Origin: an uncultured Eggerthellaceae bacterium
GTDB lineage: Bacteria > Actinomycetota > Coriobacteriia > Coriobacteriales > Eggerthellaceae
Reading direction: 5' to 3'
Length of the DNA stretch: 5,048 bases
NCBI GenBank assembly: GCA_910589135.1
Contig: CAJUSL010000029.1
Coordinates: 1 to 5,048, forward strand
The translations under genes were made by a program, and so were the position numbers. The notes beneath the pieces were generated by a model, which saw nothing but the letters and a program-made list of their open reading frames with translations, ran no database searches and had not been told where the DNA came from. Below, one piece after another: positions 1 to 5,048 of the stretch; the first letter of the stretch is position 1, and every line of letters begins with the position of its first letter.

Positions 1-54
1 ACCTTCGACCTTGGGATTAAGAGTCCCCTGCTCTACCAACTAAGCTAATGGCGC
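1..54 (-). tRNA. tRNA-Lys (anticodon CUU), partial, 3' end beyond the window
   Basis: Read on the minus strand from 54 downward, the sequence folds as a tRNA. The 5' acceptor strand is GCGCCAT. The D arm has stem GCTT/GAGC and loop AGTTGGTA with the conserved GG. The anticodon arm GGGGA-CTCTTAA-TCCCA has loop positions 32-38 equal to CTCTTAA, giving anticodon CTT, which reads AAG (lysine). The variable loop AGGTC and the start of the T stem follow before the window ends. The T loop and 3' acceptor strand lie outside. Two mild oddities are a U13-G22 wobble in the D stem and a G27-A43 mismatch at the top of the anticodon stem. A promoter lies just upstream, so it probably does not depend on read-through from argS. 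Confidence 0.93.
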
Positions 55-64
55 ACTTAGCGAC

Positions 65-79
65 TGCGCTTGAAGCGCA
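65..79 (-). repeat. Perfect inverted repeat in the tRNA leader
   Basis: The arms TGCGCTT (65-71) and AAGCGCA (73-79) are exact reverse complements around one central base. As RNA this could form a five-pair stem UGCGC/GCGCA with loop UUCAA. It lies almost exactly where a transcript from the promoter at 86-114 would begin, so the tRNA precursor would start with a small stem-loop. A role in 5'-leader stability or processing is inference only. Confidence 0.5.
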
Positions 80-85
80 AGCGAT

Positions 86-114
86 ATTGTATGCGAACCT
101 CAACTCCTTCGCAA
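86..114 (-). promoter_or_regulatory. Sigma70/SigA-type promoter for tRNA-Lys
   Basis: On the minus strand TTGCGA (109-114) matches 4 of 6 of the -35 consensus and TACAAT (86-91) matches 5 of 6 of the -10 consensus. The spacer is 17 bases (92-108), the optimal length. Transcription would start near position 79-80, about 25 bases before the mature tRNA 5' end at 54. The spacing and position immediately upstream of a tRNA make this the most convincing promoter in the window. Confidence 0.75.
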
Positions 115-115
115 G

Positions 116-163
116 GGGCATTTTTCAGCCGCAGCCCTCGCGAACAGCTGCCGCCGCATGCCC
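116..163 (-). terminator. Imperfect stem-loop at the 3' end of argS, possible terminator without a U-tract
   Basis: Outer arms GGGCAT (116-121) and ATGCCC (158-163) pair perfectly. Inner arms 128-135 and 147-154 pair at seven of eight positions. The outer arm overlaps the last base of the argS stop codon, and the structure ends just before the -35 box of the tRNA promoter. The minus-strand sequence after the hairpin begins CTTGCGAAGG, so the U-run of a standard intrinsic terminator is absent. It may be a weak terminator or a 3'-end protecting hairpin. Confidence 0.35.
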
Positions 164-1890
164 TACATCTTGACCGGCGCGGAGACCCCCATGAGCGAAA
201 GCGCGAGCGCGATGGAAATGCGCGTGGCGTCGCACAGCGCCAGGCGCGCGTTCTGCACGTCCTCTTCGTCGGTGATGACGCGGCAGTTGGTGTAGAAGGC
301 GTGGAAGAGGCTGGCCAGTTCCTGCGAGTAGTGCGTCAGGCGGAACGGCGCGCGGTCGCGGGCGGCCAGAGCGACCAGCTCGCCGAAGTCGCCGATCTTG
401 CGGATGAGCGCGAGCTCGCTTTCGTGCGTGAGGGGCGACAGGTCGACGCCTTCGGGCACGACCGAGCGCGCAACGTCCTCCATCGCGCACTCCCCCGCCT
501 CGGCTGCGGCGGCGACGTCGGCCGGCGCGGCCTTGCGCAGGATGGAGCAGATGCGGGCGTGCGCGTACTGCACGTAGTAAACGGGATTGGAGCTGTCGCT
601 CTTCTTTGCCTCCTCGATGTCGAAGTCGATGGGCTGGTCGGAAGAGCGCGACAGCATGATGAAGCGCGTGGCGTCCACGCCCACCTCGTCGATCAGCTCG
701 GCGAACGTGACCATCTCGCCGGTGCGCTTGCTCATGCGCACGGGCTCGCCGTTGCGCAGCAGGTTCACCAGCTGGCCGAGCACCACCTCCAGCTTGCCGG
801 GATAGCCCCAGGCCGCAAGCATGGCCTCGCAGCGCTTGATGTACCCGTGATGGTCGGCGCCCCACAGGTCGATCAGGTGGTCGAACCCGCGCTGGATCTT
901 GTCGTAGTGGTAGGCGACGTCGCTGGTGAAGTAGGTGAACTCGCCGTTCTCCTTGATGAGCACGCGGTCCTTCTCGTCGCCGAAGGCCGTGGAGCGGAAC
1001 CAGGTGGCGCCGTCCTTCTCGTAGACGTAGCCCTTCTCGCGCATGGCGGCGAGCCCCTTGTCGACGGCGCTGGCGTCGCCGTCCGCCGTCTCGTACAGCG
1101 TGCGCTCGGAGAACCAGCGGTCGAAGGTGGTGCGGTAGCGCGCAAGCAAAGCCTTCTGGTCCTCCAGCATCTGCAGGTAGGCGATCTCGCGGAAGGCCTC
1201 CATGCGCTCGCGCTCGGCGAGGCCCTCGTAGGCGTTGCCCTCGCGGTCGACGATCTGCTGCGCGATGTCGGTGACGTAGGCGCCGCCGTAGCACTGCTCG
1301 GGCATCTCGACGTCGTGGCCGAGCAGCTGCATGTAGCGCACGGCGACGGAGTTGCCGAAGACGTTCATCTGGTTGCCGTGGTCGTTGCAGTAGAACTCCT
1401 CGTAGACGTCGTAGCCCGCATGGCGCATGACGCGCGCCATGGCGTCGCCCAGCGTCGCCCAGCGCCCGTGGCCCACGTGCAGGGGCCCGGTGGGGTTGGC
1501 GGAGACGTATTCCAGATTGACGTAGCGCTCGCCCTGCGGAACCACGCCCTTCCCGAAGTCGGGGCCTTGCTCGCGGACTTGGCGCACCACGTCCTGCAGG
1601 ACGGCGTCGGCGAGGCGGAAGTTGATGAAGCCGGGGCCCGCTATCTCGACGCCGGCGATGACGTCGTTTTCGGGGATGTGGCCGACGATGGCCTGCGCGA
1701 CGTCGCGAGGAGGCATCTTCGCAAGCTTCGCGGAACGCATGGCCACCGTGGAAGCCCAGTCGCCGTTCGCTTCGTCGCGCGGCCGCTCGAGCGCGGGGGC
1801 CGGAGCCTCCTGGAGTGCGAGCGAGCCGTCCTCGATGGCGGCTTGCAGGGCTTCTTCGACCAGCTTCTCAAGGGACTCGCGAATATCCAT
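163..1890 (-). CDS. argS: Arginine--tRNA ligase (arginyl-tRNA synthetase, class I)
   Basis: This cytosolic enzyme charges tRNA-Arg with arginine using ATP. From ATG at 1890 to TAG at 163-165 it is 575 residues, the usual ArgS length. The N-terminal ArgS-specific domain spans about residues 1-110. The Rossmann catalytic core carries the HIGH motif as HVGH (138-141) after EYVSANPTGPL, the GADHHGY block (344-350) and the KMSKS-equivalent MSKR (386-389). The DALR anticodon-binding domain (about 435-575) ends in the typical ArgS tail LMGVSAP.KM. The start was chosen because MDIRESLEKLVEEAL resembles ArgS N termini. The Shine-Dalgarno is weak (AAAGG, 10 bases upstream), and ATG at 1926 after GTGATAGA is an alternative. 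The frame is open upstream without a stop, straight into the transporter, so the product might instead be the C-terminal part of a fusion. The function call is secure and the N-terminal boundary is not. Confidence 0.96.
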   Translation of the reverse strand: MDIRESLEKLVEEALQAAIEDGSLALQEAPAPALERPRDEANGDWASTVAMRSAKLAKMPPRDVAQAIVGHIPENDVIAGVEIAGPGFINFRLADAVLQDVVRQVREQGPDFGKGVVPQGERYVNLEYVSANPTGPLHVGHGRWATLGDAMARVMRHAGYDVYEEFYCNDHGNQMNVFGNSVAVRYMQLLGHDVEMPEQCYGGAYVTDIAQQIVDREGNAYEGLAERERMEAFREIAYLQMLEDQKALLARYRTTFDRWFSERTLYETADGDASAVDKGLAAMREKGYVYEKDGATWFRSTAFGDEKDRVLIKENGEFTYFTSDVAYHYDKIQRGFDHLIDLWGADHHGYIKRCEAMLAAWGYPGKLEVVLGQLVNLLRNGEPVRMSKRTGEMVTFAELIDEVGVDATRFIMLSRSSDQPIDFDIEEAKKSDSSNPVYYVQYAHARICSILRKAAPADVAAAAEAGECAMEDVARSVVPEGVDLSPLTHESELALIRKIGDFGELVALAARDRAPFRLTHYSQELASLFHAFYTNCRVITDEEDVQNARLALCDATRISIALALSLMGVSAPVKM

Positions 1891-3504
1891 TCCTGTGATG
1901 CCTTTCTCGTTAGCGTAGGGCTGCATTCTATCACGCAGCCTGCGCGAAATGCAGGGCGCCGGGCCTTCTCCACGAAAGCCCGGCGCCACGGTGAGGAGTA
2001 CCATGGAGACGACCGTCAGTATGACGAACAGCTTCAGGAAGAACTTCACCCACGTGCTGTACTGCAGCTTCGCAAGCGCAAGGCCGCCGACCAGCGCGCC
2101 CGAGGTGGGCGTGATCAGGTTGACGATGCCGGAAGCGGCCACGAACAGCATGATGGTGGCCTCGACCGAGAAACCGAGCTGGTCGGCAAGCGGGGCCATG
2201 ATCGGCATCGACACGGTGGCAAGCCCCGAAGACGACGGGATCAGCACCGACAGGCCCATGAAGATGAGCATGCCGAGCGGCGCGAACACGAACGACGCGA
2301 CGCCGTTGAGCGCGCCAGCCGCCTGCTCGAGCAGCCAGACGTCCAGGCCGGTCTCGCCCATCAGCACGGTGACCGAGCGCGCGACCGCGATGATCAGCAC
2401 GACCGAGATCATGTCGGCGGCGCCGTTGAGGAACGCCTTCACGAACCTGCCCTCGCCGAGCCATGCGACGAAGCCGATGATGATCGTCATCAGAAGGAAC
2501 CAGGTAGACGCCTCGTTGAAGTACCACTCGCCCAGCGGAAGCCCGGTGAGGAACGCGGACCATCCGAAGACGTCGATTCCGAACTCGCCCCAGGGGATGA
2601 AGCCGACGATCATCACGACGAACGTGAAGGCGAACACGACGAGCGTCCACTTCTGCTTGCCGGTCATTTCGTCCGCGTGCTCGTAGACCTCGCCCGGGAC
2701 GTGCGTCGCCGCGCCGCCTGGGCCGACGGCCTCGCCCCTCTCGGCGGCTTCCTCGGGCGTCATCATCGTGCCGTTGGGCTTCATGCCATGGCGCGGATGC
2801 GCGCCGAAGTCGCTCACCATCAGGTCCCACTCGGTGTCGGTCATGCACGATGCGCCGGGGTTCGAGCGAACCTTCTTCGCGTAGCGCATGACGTAGACGA
2901 TGCCGATGGCGAGGCTGACGACCCAAAGCATGGCGCCCAGCCCGATGATCAGGCCCTGGTTGACCTCGATGCCCGACGATGAGATGGCGTCGATCGCGGT
3001 GCCGACGGCGAAGGGGTTCACCGTGGAGCCCAGGACGCCGCACCCGGCGCCGACGATCACGACCGCCACGCCCGTCAGGCTGTCGTAGCCCGCGGCCACC
3101 ATGGCGGCGGCGAGCAGCAGACAGAACGGGACCGTTTCCTCCCACATGCCGTACGTCGTGCCCCCGATGGAGAAGATGACCATCAGGATGGGAATCAGCC
3201 ACAGCTCCTTGCCGTGAAGCTTCCGCACGAGCGCGCCGATGCCGGCGTCGAGCGCGCCGGTCTCGGCGACGACTCCGAGGAATCCGCCGAGGACCAGCAC
3301 GAACAGGCACACGGGAAGGGCGTCGGCGAAACCGAGGATGGGCGCCGTGGTTATGTCGGCGATCGTGGCGCCTTCGACGCCCGCGACGCCGGTGGCGGCC
3401 ATGACCATGGTGACGATGGCGAGCGCCACCAGGATGATCAAAAGGATGGAGAACGCCGACAGGCCCCCGCCCTTCTTCTTGCTTCCTTTCTCTTTCTTGC
3501 CCAT
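1891..3504 (-). CDS. YfcC/DcuC-family transporter, probable arginine/ornithine exchanger of the ADI pathway; no in-frame stop of its own
   Basis: This is an inner-membrane protein with a lysine-rich cytoplasmic N terminus (KKEKGSKKK) and about 12 hydrophobic segments, the first near residues 17-39 and the last near 487-507. Recognisable YfcC-family blocks are MWEETVPF (120-127), NPFAVGTAIDAI (163-174), LIPSSSGLATVSMPIMAPLADQ (421-442) and NLITPTSGALVGGLALA (462-478); the two serine-rich repeats probably line the substrate site. A hydrophilic loop at about 207-284 divides the halves. The ATG at 3504 is preferred to GTG at 3513 because GGTGA (3510-3514) sits five bases before it as a ribosome site. 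The arginine/ornithine role is inferred from its place directly after arcC; the family also includes less well characterised and C4-dicarboxylate carriers. Conserved sequence ends near residue 508, after which the frame reads through about 30 linker codons into argS instead of stopping. Confidence 0.85.
1921..1954 (-). repeat. Second junction hairpin, containing an out-of-frame TGA-TAG pair
   Basis: Arms CTGCATT (1921-1927) and AATGCAG (1948-1954) are exact reverse complements. Inside them CGCA (1934-1937) and TGCG (1941-1944) form a further four-pair stem with a three-base loop. It directly abuts the hairpin at 1955-1987. On the minus strand it contains TGATAG (1928-1933), two consecutive stops in a frame different from the transporter and ArgS, followed at once by ATG at 1926. 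This looks like intergenic structure. Confidence 0.5.
1955..1987 (-). terminator. Strong GC-rich hairpin at the end of the transporter, terminator-like
   Basis: Arms GGCGCCGGGC (1955-1964) and GCCCGGCGCC (1978-1987) are perfect ten-base reverse complements with a 13-base loop. The stem is all G-C pairs and falls right where conserved transporter sequence ends. On the minus strand it is followed by CTGCATTTCG, which has only a three-T run, so efficient intrinsic termination is doubtful. It could attenuate read-through into argS or stabilise the upstream mRNA. In the open frame it encodes the linker. Confidence 0.5.
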
Positions 3505-3509
3505 TTCTA

Positions 3510-3514
3510 TCACC
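3510..3514 (-). promoter_or_regulatory. Ribosome-binding site of the transporter
   Basis: Minus-strand GGTGA matches the 3' half of the Shine-Dalgarno consensus and is followed by five bases (TAGAA) before ATG at 3504. Its GTG could be mistaken for a start at 3513, but it is better explained as part of this site. The arcC-transporter gap is 33 bases, consistent with one transcript. Confidence 0.65.
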
Positions 3515-3537
3515 CGTCTATGTCGTCTCAGTCAGGG

Positions 3538-4494
3538 TCAGGCCCAGGTGATCGTCGTCCCGGTCTCCCCGCGCAGGCCTTCGGCGGCCTTCTCGAGGGA
3601 CGTGATGAGCGCCTTGCCGTTGGGATGCTGGTTGAGGTACTCGATGCATGCGAGCACCTTGGGAAGCATCGAGCCCGGCGCGAACTGGCCTTCCTCGATG
3701 AACGCCCGCGCCTCGGACACCGTCATGTGGTCGATGTTCTGCTGGTCGGGCTTGCCGAAGTTGACGGCGACCTTCTCGACCGCCGTCAGTATCACCAGCA
3801 TGTCGGCCTTGAAGTCGGCCGCCAGCTTGGCAGAGGTGCGGTCCTTGTCGATCACGGCCGGAACGCCGTGGTAGGAGTCGTCGTACTCGAACACGGGCAC
3901 GCCCCCGCCGCCTGCGGCGATCACGATGTAGCCGTCGTCCATCAGGTCCTTGATGGCGTCCAGCTCGACGATGCGCTGCGGGCGCGGGCTTGCGACCATC
4001 ATGCGCCAGCCGCGCCCCACGTCCTCGGCGTACGTCGCCCCGTCCTCCGCCGCGCGGCGCTTCGCCTCCTCCTCGGTGAGGAAGGGTCCCACGGGCTTCG
4101 TGGGGTGCTGGAACGCCGGGTCCTCGGGGTAGACGACCGTCTGCGTGAGGACGCATGCCGTCGAACGCAGGATGGAGCGGCGCTTCAGCTCGCCGAGCAA
4201 CGCCTGCGAGAGCTGGTAGCCGATGTAGCCCTGGCTCATCGCCCCGCATTCGGGGAAGGGCATCTCGGGAATGGCGTCGTCGTGCTCGCTCGCCTCGGCG
4301 AACGCGTTCGAGATCATGCCGACCTGGGGCCCGTTGCCGTGGCTCACCACCACGTTGATGCCCTCGGCCACCATGTCGGCAATGTGGACCGCGGTATTCT
4401 CGACGAGCTCGAGCTGCTCTTCGGGGGTGCTTCCGAGCGCGTTGCCGCCAAGGGCGATAACGACGCTCATCCCCTCGCCTTTCGTATAGGCCAT
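3538..4494 (-). CDS. arcC: Carbamate kinase
   Basis: This cytosolic enzyme performs the last ADI step: carbamoyl phosphate plus ADP gives ATP plus carbamate, which decomposes to ammonia and CO2. It belongs to the amino-acid kinase fold. Motifs, numbered from the methionine at 4470, are ALGGNALG (6-13) near the phosphate-binding N terminus, SHGNGPQVG (43-51), GRGWRMMVASPRP (152-164), AAGGGGVPV (185-193), VIDKDRTSAKLA (207-218), GSMLPKV (266-272) and the C-terminal GTTI (304-307). Two starts compete. ATG 4494 (318 residues) has AGGTGA five bases upstream, the same layout as the transporter's site, so I chose it. ATG 4470 gives 310 residues, a typical family length, with a looser AAAGG seven bases upstream. 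The stop is TGA at 3538-3540. It begins nine bases after the OTC stop, so the two are very probably co-transcribed and translationally coupled. It appears intact. Confidence 0.96.
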   Translation of the reverse strand: MAYTKGEGMSVVIALGGNALGSTPEEQLELVENTAVHIADMVAEGINVVVSHGNGPQVGMISNAFAEASEHDDAIPEMPFPECGAMSQGYIGYQLSQALLGELKRRSILRSTACVLTQTVVYPEDPAFQHPTKPVGPFLTEEEAKRRAAEDGATYAEDVGRGWRMMVASPRPQRIVELDAIKDLMDDGYIVIAAGGGGVPVFEYDDSYHGVPAVIDKDRTSAKLAADFKADMLVILTAVEKVAVNFGKPDQQNIDHMTVSEARAFIEEGQFAPGSMLPKVLACIEYLNQHPNGKALITSLEKAAEGLRGETGTTITWA

Positions 4495-4499
4495 CGCGC

Positions 4500-4505
4500 T
4501 CACCT
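4500..4505 (-). promoter_or_regulatory. Ribosome-binding site of arcC overlapping the OTC stop codon
   Basis: Minus-strand AGGTGA lies five bases (GCGCG) before the arcC ATG at 4494. Its first two bases are the AG of the upstream TAG stop (4504-4506). A ribosome terminating on OTC therefore covers the arcC site, the usual layout for translational coupling. It decides the arcC start in favour of 4494. Confidence 0.65.
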
Positions 4506-5046
4506 ACTTCAAGGTCGCGTACATGATCGCCTTGATGGAGTGCATGCGGTTCTCGGCCTCGTCGAACACCTTGGACTGGTCGGACTCGAACACTTCGTTC
4601 GTGACCTCCATCTCGGTAAGGCCGAACTTCTCATGGACGTCCTGCGCGATCGTCGTGTTGAGGTCGTGGAAGGAAGGCAGGCAGTGCAGGAAGATCGCTT
4701 CCTTGTCCGCGTAGCCCATGACCTGCTTGTTGACCTGGTAGGGCTTCAGCAGCTTGATGCGCTGCTCCCAGAGCTCCGCCGGCTCTCCCATGGACACCCA
4801 GATGTCGGTGTAGATGATGTTGGCATCGGTGCACGCCTCCTTGACGTCGTCGGTCAGCGTGACCGTGGCGCCCGTCTCGTCGGCGATCTTCTTGCACGTG
4901 TCGACGAGCTCCTCCTCGGGCCAGAGGTCCTTCGGGCCGCAGCCGACGAAGTGCATGCCGAGCTTGGCGCAGGTGACCATCAGCGAATTGCCCATGTTGT
5001 TGCGGGCGTCGCCCATGAACACGAGCTTCAGGCCGCGCAGGCCCTG
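4504..5046 (-). CDS. arcB: Ornithine carbamoyltransferase, catabolic type, C-terminal 180 residues (5' end outside window)
   Basis: This enzyme interconverts citrulline plus phosphate with ornithine plus carbamoyl phosphate. The frame is open to the right edge; about 180 of the roughly 330 residues normal for the family are present, covering the ornithine-binding domain. Visible landmarks, numbered from the first full codon, are VFMGDARNNMGNSL (9-22), a domain-start signature; DIWVSMGE (81-88) with the SMG ornithine loop; HCLPSFHDLNT (121-131) with the HCLP active-site cysteine; and ENRMHSIKAIMYATL (165-179) with the conserved arginine near the C terminus. The stop is TAG at 4504-4506. The sequence resembles the long E. 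coli/catabolic OTC group. The arcB name rather than argF rests on carbamate kinase following immediately, so anabolic use cannot be excluded. The family's usual HCLPAFHD reads HCLPSFHD here, a conservative change. Confidence 0.95.
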   Translation of the reverse strand, partial: QGLRGLKLVFMGDARNNMGNSLMVTCAKLGMHFVGCGPKDLWPEEELVDTCKKIADETGATVTLTDDVKEACTDANIIYTDIWVSMGEPAELWEQRIKLLKPYQVNKQVMGYADKEAIFLHCLPSFHDLNTTIAQDVHEKFGLTEMEVTNEVFESDQSKVFDEAENRMHSIKAIMYATLK

Positions 5047-5048
5047 GG

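Larger units (their letters stand above)
163..3504 (-). other. Single uninterrupted frame covering transporter plus ArgS
   Basis: The transporter ATG at 3504 and the ArgS ATG at 1890 are in the same frame, and no stop codon occurs between 3504 and the TAG at 163-165. Read literally, this encodes one protein of about 1,113 residues: a polytopic membrane domain (about 1-508), a roughly 30-residue linker, and a complete ArgS (539-1113). Either half alone matches the full length of its family, so they were presumably two genes. I list them separately as well, because independent translation of argS from its own start remains possible. The entry records the continuous frame and does not assert that a fused protein is made. 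Confidence 0.6.

Noticed and set aside
116..163. The hairpin after argS as a canonical intrinsic terminator
   Set aside because: The minus-strand sequence following the stem lacks a U-tract, and the stem has a mismatch and a large interior. It is kept only as a low-confidence stem-loop.
70..2982. A 970-codon open frame on the plus strand antisense to argS and the transporter
   Set aside because: It is a shadow frame of GC-rich genes. Its translation is low-complexity, rich in Arg/His/Asp/Val, with no recognisable domain, while the minus strand carries two clear, motif-complete proteins.
1931..3310. A 459-codon minus-strand frame overlapping the transporter and ending at the TGA at 1931
   Set aside because: The translation is arginine-rich noise in a shifted frame. 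Only its final stop pair matters, as a clue about the transporter-argS junction.
3511..3513. GTG start for the transporter
   Set aside because: The GTG is part of the GGTGA ribosome-binding site for ATG 3504 and has no site of its own at good spacing.
3518..4249. A 243-codon minus-strand frame inside arcC
   Set aside because: It overlaps the fully conserved carbamate kinase in another frame and shows no conserved motif of its own.
1..5048. CRISPR array, insertion sequence, phage or defence system
   Set aside because: No direct repeat array, transposase, integrase or terminal inverted repeat pair was seen. Nearly all of the window is filled by housekeeping and arginine-catabolism genes. The adjacent tRNA is a possible integration site in general, but its 3' end is outside the window, so no attachment site can be judged.

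Overview
Every gene here lies on the minus strand, so transcription runs from high to low coordinates. The DNA is GC-rich and most third codon positions are G or C. Gene content and protein style (a catabolic ornithine carbamoyltransferase, carbamate kinase and a YfcC-type transporter in a row) fit a high-GC anaerobe that ferments arginine. My best guess is a Coriobacteriia/Eggerthellaceae-like actinobacterium. That placement is inferred from protein flavour only and no marker gene settles it.

In transcription order the window holds: the C-terminal half of ornithine carbamoyltransferase (4504-5046, running off the right edge); carbamate kinase arcC (3538-4494); a YfcC/DcuC-family membrane transporter (1891-3504), probably the arginine/ornithine exchanger of the pathway; arginyl-tRNA synthetase argS (163-1890); a 108-base spacer with a stem-loop and a well-formed promoter; and the 5' two thirds of a tRNA-Lys(CUU) gene (1-54, running off the left edge).

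The first three genes make up most of the arginine deiminase (ADI) pathway. The transporter would bring in arginine and export ornithine, OTC would split citrulline into ornithine and carbamoyl phosphate, and carbamate kinase would turn carbamoyl phosphate into ATP. Arginine deiminase (arcA) is not in the window and could lie beyond the right edge. argS follows in the same direction and uses the same amino acid for protein synthesis. The tRNA-Lys has its own promoter and is probably a separate unit.

The one notable anomaly is at the transporter-argS boundary. No in-frame stop codon separates the two genes, so one open frame of about 1,113 codons runs from the transporter start to the ArgS stop. 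The junction nevertheless looks like an old intergenic region: two adjacent hairpins, a TGA-TAG pair in another frame, and weaker GC3 than the genes on either side. It may be a true fusion, a recent stop-codon loss, or an assembly indel. I found no CRISPR array, insertion sequence, phage gene or novel defence-like system.
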